DNA from: Montifringilla adamsi
Lineage: Eukaryota > Chordata > Aves > Passeriformes > Passeridae
DNA: 64,000 bases
NCBI GenBank assembly: GCA_017590115.1
Contig: JAGGNK010008892.1
Location: 1,805,383-1,869,382, forward strand
Direction: 5' to 3'
Shown: piece by piece, positions 35,001 to 47,000 of the stretch
Numbering within the stretch: position 1 is the stretch's first letter
How the letters are laid out: the number at the start of each line of letters is the position of its first letter
Translations under genes and position numbers: made by a program
Notes under the pieces: model-generated
The model's input: the letters and a program-made list of their open reading frames with translations, nothing else
Told to the model about the DNA's origin: nothing
The model's database searches: none

Positions 35001-38000
35001 CTGACCGCAACTTACTGATAGGTTCCCTGCTACGGCCAAACTCGTTCTTGTACTGTTTGATACAGCTAAAAAAACTAAAAAAAGGCACTTCCACCTTCCA
35101 CCGAACCTGGTCCCTTAGATGCTTCGCAGTCCAGTCACTCACCTTGCGTTGTGAAAGTCGTTAGCACATGAGGGGGTTTTTTTTGGTTTTTTTTTAAGTA
35201 GTTAAAAACCAAAACCCAAATCAAATCCTTGGCTATGTGGCATTGCACCTTCCCTTAAATCTGGTATCAGCAGCCCGGCAGGGTCATTTTTAGCACAGGC
35301 ACCCGGCAGAGCTCGGCCCGCCCAGCGCTGCGCAGCCGGGACCCACCTGCGGCCCGGCCCGGCCCTCCCCGCCCCGGCCCGCCGGGAGCCAGGCCTGCCC
35401 GGGGAGCTTTATTGCCGTGCCACCGCTGCCGCCCGGGCGGGCATGGAGGCGGCCAGCGCCGCCCGGGAGGTGAGCTTCTCTGAGCGTAACTTCAGGGAGG
35501 AACAGGAGCGGGTTCCGCGGGGCCACGTCTGTGCCGGAGGACGGGGGCGGGACGGTGGGCGCACGCCGAGGGCAGCTGCCGGTCCCTCCGGCCGGCGGCC
35601 CCCGTGCCCAGGGCAGGGTCTGCCGGCAGAGGTGGGAGCCGCGCCGGGCGGGCGGGGAGAGCCGAGAGCCGGGCCCCGGCGGCTGCCACCTGTGCCGCGC
35701 GCCCCCCGTCACCCGCGGCAGCAGTGGTTCGTCCCCCGCCCCCCTGGCGGGCAGTGGTACGGGCCGGTTGTCAGGCGGCGGGCCGGAAGGGGCGCGCGCC
35801 GCCCGCGGGAAGATGGCGGCGGGCGGGCGCGGGGGGCTCGGGGCCGGCACCGGCACGGCCGGGCTGTGGCCGGGGCTGCGGGACAGCGCCCGCCGCTACT
35901 GCGGGCTGGCCTGGGAAGGGCTGCGCTGGGTGAGTGACGGAGTGACGCGGGGCTCGGCGCGGCCCCCGCGAGGGCCGGGGTCTTGTGCAGCGCTGCTGCC
36001 GAGGGGCTCGGGCAGGGGAGAAACTGAAATTAAGGCTTAGCTGCACAGTGCCGTGTCCTTAGGCACGGGTCACGTGTAGTAAATTTGAGCCACATGGAGA
36101 GAGTCGTATCTTTGAGCAAATAGATCCGTTTACAAATGAACCGTGAGTGTATCGAAGTGTTTAAAATGTGTTAAATCACCGGTGTGTTCAGTATGTTATT
36201 CTAGCATGAGGTTGGTTGAACAGGTTTTTCTACCAAGTAAGTTTTCTAGCAGACGATCAAGAAGTACTTACTAATGTTGATTCTTCCAGCGGTGAAATGT
36301 GTAAGAGAACTCAAAGGAGAATTTTCCGTAGTAAGTTCTTAGTACCTCAAGAGGCCAACACAATGGCTGGAGAGGCACTTTTTACAAGGGCACGTAGTGA
36401 TAGGATGAGGGGGGTTGGCTTTAAACTAGGGAGGATGAGTTTAGGTTAGGTAAGAGAAGGAAATTCTTTACTGTGGGGCTGATGAGGTACTGGAGCAAGT
36501 TGTCCAGAGAAGCTGTGGATGCCCCAGCTCTTGAAGTGTTCAAGGGCAGGCTGGATGGGGCTTTGGGGAAGTAGGTCCAGTGGAACATGCTCTTGCCAAT
36601 GGCAGAGGGATTGAAACTAGATGATCTTTTAGATCTGTTTCAACCCAAATCATTCTGTGATTCTGTGATAATTGATAGTCTCAGAAAGAAAAAGTTTCAG
36701 AGCTTTATCTGTTGATTTTCATATCTTGTTGGAGCTGCTTGCTTTTTTTTTTTTTTTCTTCACTTGGTAAATTTATCATTTAAAAATCAAATGCTTCTGT
36801 TAACCATTTTCTCAGAGTTTTGAAAAAAAATGGATACACAAGCCTTGGAGGTAAACGATGCCAACATGTAATGTCTGTTTCTGTGGGTAATATTAATCTC
36901 TTTTCCTTTAGCTGAAGCTTTTTACTTTACTTTTCAGGCTGTGGCTTCACTGCCTGAAGATATGAGACCTGGGCCTGATCTGTATGGTTTCCCGTGGGAA
37001 ATAGTGATTTGTGCTGGCATTGTTGGAGCCTTGACAATTCTCTTGTTCCTGTACAGAAGTTACCAATCAGTAAGTGTTGTGGTCTGACCCCAGACAGCAG
37101 CCAAGCACCCACAGCCGCTCTCTCGCTCCCTCTGTCACGTTGGAAAGAGGGAGAGAATCAGAGGACTAAAAGCCAGAAAACTCACAGGTTGAGATGAAGT
37201 TTAATAGGAAAAGCAAAAGCAGTGCATGCAACAAAGCAAAACAGGGAATTGATTCACTGCTTCGCATGGGCAGGCAGGTGTTCAGCTGTCTCCAAGAAAG
37301 CAGGGCTCCATCACATGTAGCAGTTACTCTAGAAGACAAACTCCATCACTCCAAACACCCCCCCTTCCTCCTCCCTCCCCTCAGCTTTATGTGCTGAGCA
37401 TGATGTCAGCATGGTGTGGGTTATCCCTCTGGTCAGTCGAGGTCAGCTGTCCTGTGTCCCCTCCCAGCCTCTTGTGAACCTGCAGCCTCCTTGTGGGTGA
37501 GGTAGGGTGAGAAGCAGAAGAGGTCTCGACTCTGCGTGAACACTGCTCAGCAGTACTAAAACATCCACGTATTTCCAGTGCGTTTCAGCACAAGTCCAAA
37601 ATATAGTCCCATACCAGCTACTGTGAAGAAAATTAACTCTATTCCAGACAAAACCAGCGTAGAAAGTGTTCAAGTTACTTGCAGATACATAGAGTGCATT
37701 ATTAGTTTGCATTGAAGTTGTTATTCTTCCTGTTCAAGAATGCTTCTGAGTTTTAAATCTGTTGTGATTGAATTTAGAATCTCTCTAAAAGAGAAGTTGA
37801 AAAGTCTGTTTGTCAAGATAATAAGTGTTTGGATATGTAGTGAGTGACTGTTATAAGAGGAAACGCAATGAAACTCGCTGTAGTAAGGCTTCCTCTTTTC
37901 TTTTTAATTTCTGCACTGGGTTTTCAAAGTCAGCCCTTAAATTATTTTCTCGGGTTGTAGATTTCTTCCCTAGGGTGTATGTATTGCTGTGTGTATTGAT

Positions 38001-41000
38001 ATCTCTGACTAGTCTGGCCATAGCCAGAGCAGTTCAGGTCTTTCAAGCAAAATCAGTCCATATGGTTTCCTGTCGAGGGAGGCATTTTAAGACTCTTTGG
38101 GCAGTGACACCTGGATTCTGTTCATTGCAGCACTGGAACACTGAACCAATTTAACTGCATGCTCTTTGTGGGACCAGTTTAAGTGTGTGCTCTAATATGA
38201 TGACTTTGAGAATTGCAGTACTGAAACCTTTCAATGCACAAATCAGATTATATTTTTGATGTAATACCTGTTTCTCTTGAGAGTAAGTAAAGATCTGAGT
38301 AATAAAAGTTGCCGACCACACTATGGAAATTGAGTCAGTATCTGTAATTCAGTATTCTAAATTTCTTCCCATTTTTCATATACTCTCATGCAGTCAATGT
38401 GATTTTGGTAGTAGGTGTGATGATACTCATGTTTTAAGACAGGTTCCATAGCTTTTTAGTTTTTTAGATATGAGCAACTGAATTTTTAGGGTTTTAACAT
38501 GAATTAACCTTCTCTGTGAGGGGATCAGTGTTTGTGTAAGTTAATGTAGCTATAATTTGGTCATACCTTTTGTTCTCTAGAGGCATCCCTCTAGGTGGTA
38601 CAAAAGGCATCTGAGCTGAAATCATGCAAGCAGCTAACCTGGTATTGTTTTCCTCCTGTACTTGCCACTTAAGGTAGGAGATATTACAGAAGTTATTGAT
38701 AGCTTTTTCAGTCATCCATACTTAGAACTGCACTGACTGCTCCTTGAAGAATTGATGGTTACTGAAAAGTACTGGAGTAACTAAGCATCCATTGGGGATG
38801 ATAGGATAAAAGCATACTTACAACTTCCTTACCCTTTTTTTCTTTATTTGGACTCCTTGGCTTTAAATTAGGAGGAACCAGGGAAGGTTTGAGGGCCCCA
38901 CTGTTACATTAGGCACATGACCCAGGCCCAGCTGTGAGAGAAATACTGTGTTGTAACAGTTCTGTGGGTTCAGCCAAGTTCTGCATCTCTTGTGCAGGCC
39001 ATTTGTGACAGATTTTGCCCTGCAGTTTGTTAGATTTTGATTCTAGGGCACTAGACCCCACGTGGCAGCTGCTCACTTGGCACTTGAAGGACGCCCATCA
39101 GGGAGTACCTTACTGCAGCTTTAGCTGTTGTGAGTTGTAATGTGTGGGAGATCTTTCCCAACAGGAAATCTGAGCTCACGTGTGGAGCTTCCCTCTCCCT
39201 TCCTTTCCTACTCTTCTGACTGTGTGTCAGTGAGGCAGTCGTGCTTATGTCATAAATATACAGAGGTGGGTTATTAAATTGATCCAGGTGAAAACTAATC
39301 TCCTTTCCCCTCTTTTGTCTGATAAGAGTAGGAGAAGGACGGGGCAAACTCCCAGACATGGAGGGGGTAAGAGCAGAGGATATGATTGCCTGTTTTTAAT
39401 AGGACCCATATTTATATTCCTTTTTTAAGTTCCGTGGTTAAACTTGGCATGGAATCACAGCTTAAGAGATTAGTTTGCAGGTACTATGTGAGAGTAATTG
39501 ATCAGACACTTTCAATATTTATTCTCTTTTTTCCTAGGTTAGAAGTCGACTTTATGTAGGTATGTTTATTTTTGATACTTCATTTTTCATATTTCTTTGG
39601 AGTATGACTTTATTTTTTCTTTTTTCACCTTTAGTTATTTGGATGATGCAACATTTGCTTGTCTTTCACTTTTTAGGAAGGGAAAAGCAGCTTGCCAGTA
39701 AAATTGCTGAACTAGTTGAAGAAAAATGCAAAATTCTTGAAAAACTCAGCCTCTGCAAAAAAGAGGTAACAGTCCTCATTTATTGCTTTCAGATGTGTTG
39801 TAGAAATGGATTCTATCAAGTAAGGTATTAACTTTTCTAAAAGTAAGATGTTTTAAAGCTTTTAAAGGGATTCTTCAAATGCTTTTTTCTGTTAGTGCCT
39901 TTAAGAGCAATTAAGGTGTTAGCAAGTTCTCAACATATTTCACTGGAAGCAACTTCCAAATGTCTTTTTTTTGGTTTACATCACTGGGATAGTGTAGTAG
40001 GGTTAAGGCTTTCCTGATTTTCAGCAAGGTGCATTTGTGAACATGTAGGTGATGTCTGTGTTTCAGAGTAGAGCATTGCAAATTAATGCTAGTATTTAAT
40101 CAATTATTTACCTATATTCTGACATAAAGTAATTCCTCTTCAGTTTGAAGATTTACAGTTGTCTCTGAATGATGGTAACACTGCGAAAGAATCCACAGAC
40201 ACATCTTCTTTTGAGGTAAAAAGATTAATGGAAATTGTTACTTCTACAGTATAAGGCAGTATTTTAGGAAACATGTGACCCGTATTAAAAAACACCCAAA
40301 CAAAGTAAAAACAATAGCAAAAAAAGTCAGACAAACCCAAAAACTCCAATGCAATAGTTTTAATTGAGTTACTGAAAATGACTTAAAATCAAAACATTTA
40401 AATTAAGAAAAGCCTTCTTTAACAACTGCATTGAGGATGAGTAATACTAGAACAAATGGCATATTGGACAATATTTAAGAAGTAAATTGTTTCCATTTCT
40501 AGGAGACAGGGTAGTGCATTAATTTTTTTTTTCTCACATCTTATCTAATTCAAATAATTTCCACAGTCTACAGGTGCACAGTTTTAAAGAAAAATTCCCA
40601 CTGCATTGTTTATATCCCCCAAACTGGGAATATATTCAGAATATAGAGTTCTGGATAAGTGAATCAAATACCTAATAGGCTCTATAAAATTCATGTTAAA
40701 AAAAGCAAGTAGGTTTATTTCATTTTGCACCTCAGATCCTAGAGAGCTAATTCCTGCAGCTTTTGTTCATGCAGGGGTCTCTAGAGTATTCGAGTGAAAC
40801 ATACTTTGCTGTCATATTTAAAATATACTTGTTGTCTTCTTCATATGTAATTAGTATCAAATGTTTTATTAACTCACAAACCAACTTGATTTAGGAAATG
40901 CATGAAAAGCTGAACAGGTCAAACTTGAAACTCAACGAGGAAATAGAGAATCTAGAAAAAGAACTGGAAGAAGAAAAATTGAAGCAGTCAGAAAATGATA

Positions 41001-44000
41001 CCTTGGTAAGAATAAATAGAATTCTGTCTTTGTTTCTATTAATTTTAAAAAACTCTCACAGAAAAAAAATCTCTGCAGATAAGACAAACTATTTTCTTTG
41101 TGTGTTCTGAAATAAAAACTACATTTTCCATTTTGTCTTCCCTCTAACATTAGAAAAATAATAAAGGAAAATACTCAAAAGAAGAAAAACTGGTTTTGTT
41201 GCAACATGTTTTTACACACGTTTTTACTGACTGAGCAGTAGAACTTTCTCAGTTTGAAAATAAAAATAGTTTTATCAATTGCCTAGACATTGTCCGTCAA
41301 ATATGTGAAAGAAGCTGTATGACAACTAATAATTTTCAGGTGGCTGAAATTCAAGAGAAAGTGGAGTCTTTAGAGAATGAAGAAAAATCAATCCAGTCAC
41401 AAATTGATGAGGTATGTCTGACCTTTGTAGTTTCTGGTTTCAAATCTGCAATTTCTCCATTCCCCATGCTATTACTGCTTTAGTATTTTTTTCTGTTAAG
41501 GGTGCAGAGGTTATATGCTGTGTAAACCAAAAGAGTTTGTAAAGCTTAATTTTGGTGTGGCTTGATTGAGCAACTTTTAATTTCATATAGTGATTGGCAT
41601 TTATTGAGAAGTAGTTACCTTGTCTTTTCTTGGCTTTCTTAGTCCTCAGTGATACATAGTATTGCAAAACTACAGTCAGCAAAACCTGTTGAAATTGTAG
41701 AGAAAATGCGAGAATGTGTATGTAGCACAGCCAGAAAACCTTAAGACAAGTCCAGTAATACCATCATGACCCCGCCTATATCTTCACCAATACCGTTTAA
41801 ACAACAGACTTATAAATTTCATTTAGGCCAAGTCCACCATAAAAGTGTACCAGATTAATACTGAGAGACTCAAGACATCTGTTCAAGATGCGCTAGATGA
41901 AAACAGCCATCTCCAGGAAAGTGAGAAACAGGTAGGTTCTTCCTAGTTATCCTTAGAAATACTGTATTTTCCTGTGATACTGATAAATAGGATTTCTCCA
42001 AAGAGCTCATCCTCAACAACTTTTCTTACACCTCTTGTGTGTTTTAGTAAATGGAATGAGGAAGAATATGTGGTTTTTAAAACAATTTTACGTTTGTCTA
42101 AAATAATTCTGTTTTAAAAGAAATGCAGTAGTTACAGTTTGTGGGGAATCGTGCATGGAGCTCAGTGGAAGGAGAGCATGTGGTAATGTAAGTCTAATAA
42201 GAACTGTGCTGAGACCTGTTGGAAAGCAGAAATATCTGAACAAGTCCACTGCTAGGATTCTCTACAGAGGCAGAGAGAAAATTATTTTACTTGATCTAGA
42301 AAAGCAAGGAAATTGAGGAATTGCACAGTATTCAGAAGGTGGGAAAAAATGTACACTAGTACCACTGTAGATGTATTAATTGAAAGTCAGTTATGTAACA
42401 GAGAGGAATAGAAAAGATTGTCACATCCCAAATTTTAGTAGTCTGTTTTCCTTAGTGCTGTAGCCAGATCACAAAGAACACTGAATATTTTAAAATATTT
42501 AGCACGTGCAATAGTTGTCCTGTGAAATAGGTTGCTTTACAGTGAAGCTATTTCGTTTTTTCTTACAAATAGATACTTTATATGAACTTCTAATATTCTG
42601 TGTAGTGTTGGTTTGAGGTGGTTTGTTGTGGTTTTAATGGATATGTGCTTATTTTCCTGACTGATTGATGATCTCCCTGTTGTCTGAGGAATAACCTGAT
42701 AGATATTTGCATGGGGGAAGGAGTAGTGGTGGGAGTGGAAGTACAGGCCTGTTGCTTTTTAGCAGTTTTGTAAAAAGCTGGGGAATGCTTTAGTCTTCTC
42801 TGTCAAAACATGGTATGTGTCAAACTTAGAGGTTCAGAAAAAAAGAAAGGGATACTGGAAATATTTTTTTTTTTTTTTTTGCAGAAGGAATATTTCAGTT
42901 CTGCACAACTCTTTTAGTAAAACTTGATCTTTAATTCTAGAAGGAGTCTATGTTTGTGATTGCCAAAAAAGGAAGACAGTTTTATTAAGAGCTGTGGGTG
43001 AAGAATCAGTGGATTTGACTGTTATCATTGTGAGATTAAGTTGCTTGAGAATTATTTTCTTTCAAGAGTCTTTTTTTTCCTAATCTCTACATCCTCTTCG
43101 TTTTTGTGAGGAGGAAGGGTCTGGTCTCAGTGCTTGGTTTTAAATGTGACAGTATTCTTATGTAATAAATTCTGAGAAGCAATATATAACTTTTTAATAG
43201 AGAGGAATTTTCTCTTTTTTTTCCCCCTATGGTCATTTCTTGGGTTCAAATAGAAATAATCCAATTATTTGTGTGTGTGACAAAAATCTTCACTTACCTT
43301 CCTTTTTAATAAAGTAAAAAAATAGTACTTAGAGAAAGATGATACAAAGTGCTGGCAATTGCCTGTATTTCTTAGGCAATCATTTTATATCAAGGAAAAC
43401 CGGGGGGGAAAAAAATCAATAAAAACAATTTCCAGTGTTGGATTCCCATGTTCCTAGATGAAAAAAAGTTCTTTTGCATTTCTTTCAGATAAAACAACCA
43501 GGGTATAAGTATTTTCTTAACCACATTATTTAGGATTATTTGCTACACTTTGTTGTTAGCTGAGGCTTGTTGTAGTTTTTAGTAGTTGGAGAACATTTGT
43601 GCATATTGTAGTTTGCTGTGCTTTTTAGTAGATAAATAACGTAATGTTAGTTGTTGCTGGAACCTGATAAGTAGAAAAGAGAAAGTGTCTGCTTTATTTA
43701 TTTATGTTCTCATTTCTGAGTTGCTTTCTAATTGTGAGTTTACTATTTCAGAATATCCATATCCTACTTTGTTTTTCTTTCTTGCTTTTTTTTTTTTTTG
43801 AAGATGGAATTTCACATATGTTCAAAAGGTAACAAAGGTGTTATTTGTTCACAGAAACTGCAGTCCTTTCTTCCTCTTGTTCATTTGCATAAATGGGTCA
43901 TAATCTTCTGGCACATCATAGCTTAAACTTTATAGGAGATGTGCCGTTTCAGGTTTGTGATGTGTCAGAGAGAGGATTGGGCCTTTTAGGTTGAACAAGG

Positions 44001-47000
44001 AACTGTTAATGAACTTCTGTGCTATGCTGGTTTTTTGGTTGGTTTTTTTTTCTTTTTTTCCTCAGGAACATTAGAAATATATATTGCTTTAGCTCATTAC
44101 ACATCCTTGCTCTTTCTCTTTACTGTAATTCTTACACGTGTATAAAGTCATGTCAATTTATTTTCTCTTTGCCTTCATGAAGAAGGAATCCCTTAAAAGT
44201 CATCTTTTGATGATGACAATTAATGATAAAAATAGTTGTCTGTGTATGTCTTCTAATCCCTAATATGGTGTTTGCATGATGCTGCAAATTCATATGTGGC
44301 TTTTATGGCTTGGAAAGTGCAATTGTGTGCCAAGGGGCAATTAATTCAATTCTAGTCACATACCTTTTGTTCTGTGCTGTCTAGTTTATCTTTGATAAGT
44401 AGTGTTCAGGCTTGCTTGTCTATTTGCATGGCAGTTCCCCTGTTTAAATACCATTTTCTGGTTGTATTTTTAGTATAACTGCCTGTTATGTTCTTATTGC
44501 TCAACTTAGTTATTCTTTTTTGTACATTTACTGCTCTTTAATTGATTGCCTGTTGTGCAACTTCAAGCAGTATTTTTTGACAGACTCTTAAGACAATTTG
44601 GTTGTACTTTACCCCATGTTGTGGTAGCACGTGTTTTGTCTTAAAAGAAATTTGCATCTGTTAAATTATTTTGTTCTCACAATGTCATTAGTTAATATGT
44701 TGCAGTGGTTATTTTTAATAGCTAGTGATGAGGTGTTCTAATCCCTTTACTCTGTAAAATATATTTTTGTGAAATGAGATTTTACTAGGGAATATATGTA
44801 AAATGTAACCTTGGAACCTACCTATCATTTTAGTTAAGCAGAGTCAGTTGCAGAGATACATACTAGGTATGCTTACCCACAGCTGTGACTTTCATTAATC
44901 GGGAGGCTTTTTAAAAATAAACTTTTAAAACTACTTCAAGAGGTATGGAGGAGGAGAAATGATACAGTTTTGCAAGTCACATGAATATAAATAACTGCCT
45001 AAAAGCTTCCTGTTTTCCCTTACTTCTTTGACCGCTTCTAAATTGAAAAGACACAGGCACCATTCAGAAATGTGTGTTCATATTGGGGTGTGTTTTCCAT
45101 TCATTCCCCAGTGTATGTCATTGTTAAATAAATTATCACTATTTTGTATTCATTGCTATTGTCACATCAAGGTTTTTAAACTCGAACAGAATAAACTGAA
45201 CTCTTCCTATAAATGCTTAAAAATATCCTAACAACTAATTACAATGGACAGCTATAGCAGCTAAAGCAACTGAACTAAACATAGAAGTCTTAATTTTCAG
45301 CTCTTTGGCTAACTTTCTTGTAGTCTTATCTCTGTTAATTCTTACTGGTGGGTGAGAGGTTTAAATCCTACTTATGTATAGACAGTACATGCAACAGCTC
45401 AGTACTATTCATCCTCAATTCTTGGTTTGTAGACAATCACACTAATCTGGTATTTCCCTTTTTAGCTTTTACAAGAAGCTGAAGGATGGGGTGAACGACT
45501 TAGTGAACTAAATGAACAAACAAAGATGTTTGAATCTTCTAAAACAGATGTAGAAGAAGTTTTGAAAAATAAAGAGAGCCAAATCAAGGTAAATTATGAC
45601 ATTTAGGATTGACTCAAGTTATTCAGACTGATGCTAATCATAGAGTTCCAAGAGAGCCTGACAGCCTCTCCTTGTTGCCTTATGCTCTTTTGGGCTTTTG
45701 TTTGCTGTCTCTGTTCTCTCGTGTAATGTTTCTGGCAAACCAAAAAAAAGGTGTCTAATAAAGACAACTAAGGAAAAACTCTTTTAGTTCTGATAGAGTA
45801 TTGGCTTTCCCCCTGTCCCCAGTTTGTAGTGTGGAACTTGGGTGTATATTCTTATAGTTGTGTACCTTACATACACAAGCCACACTAAAATCATGCATGC
45901 TTAGAGCTGTCTGAAAATTCTTCACAAGGATGTGCCCGTTGACCTGCAGATACGTGCTTTGATAGAAAAAGTATTACCAGACATCCGGAATCTTGTATGT
46001 GAGGCTGACTTAATCTACTAAGGGAACTAAATAAAGGGCAGAAAGCTTAGAAAGTAATTGTAATGATAGCTACATTTTCATTGCTAGTATTTGTTTGTGC
46101 TTTTTCTTAGTCACTCACACAATATATACTGAACATGAAAGACTGGAGTTCAGCAATACGAGAAGATGCTGACACTGAAGACAACCACTGGGACACAGAT
46201 ATAAAGGGGGAAACAGACAGCGGAGAGCACTTGGGTATGGTTTCCCTATTTAAATAGTTTACAGATGTTTTAGAAGTACAGAACTGATTAACTGTCAAGA
46301 AAGTTGCAAGATTAGCTTTATAGAAGTCAAATTTTTAAATCTCACCCGATATCATTCATGTTGGACAGTTAACTGGTACTTGAACATCTCTGGAATAGCA
46401 ACCTATCCTCCTGTTCAGCACTATGTGGCATAGACTGTCATAGAGCAGTGTAAAGACTCAGTGGTCAGTCTCTTGCAGAATTCTGTAGTATGTGTCTGTA
46501 TATTAAGCAGTGACTTTGTGGTATTTTTTGGTGGAAATCTTGCTTTTATTTCTTCTTCAATTTCCTCCCAGCAGTAGTACTGAGGGTCCTTAGAGCCTAG
46601 TTTTTGCTTCCTTGTCCGTACAGAGGTGTTACTTGTTGCAGGCAGTGTGGTTACATTGTCATCTAATGGGTGTAGTTGTGAGTCCTCTTAAACAGCAAAA
46701 AGAGCAAAAAAAAAAAAAACCACTGAAAAGCCTTTCTCCCTCCTCTTTCTTGCTGCAGCTTCTTTTTGTGCTGGCGCTCATGCTACCATAGAGCACATGC
46801 CATCAATCTTACAGCGTGTATTCAGCATCTCACTTTTATCGTGACCAGTCTGAGTTGTGATTGACTGGCAAACAAAGCACTACAATAGTGGCATATCTTC
46901 TACTCATACCCCGGTTTTTTGGTTTTTTTTCCTCCTTCATCCTCCAAGTATGCTGTGCCTATTATTGTTGGCATACCTATGTTGTATGTCGGCATTGCTC

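Larger units (their letters stand above)
35240..36050 (+). promoter_or_regulatory. MIA2: Internal CpG-island promoter for cTAGE5 form
   Basis: A strongly CpG-rich block of about 0.8 kb sits inside the MIA2 locus, in otherwise AT-rich DNA, around the cTAGE5 first exon. AAGATGGCGGC at 35810-35820, overlapping the start codon, matches the YY1 motif typical of housekeeping promoters near the transcription start. Open frames on both strands here reflect GC content. Confidence 0.8.

Noticed and set aside
35290..36046. Long open frames on both strands in the internal MIA2 CpG island
   Set aside because: Same GC bias; only the frame from 35813 aligns with a known N-terminus and splices in phase.
36216..36449. 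77-codon open frame upstream of the transmembrane exon
   Set aside because: Its 3' part lies in the CR1 fragment and the remainder has no recognised similarity.
37443..37712. 89-codon minus-strand open frame
   Set aside because: It lies within the LTR and flank; an LTR is not expected to encode protein in antisense.
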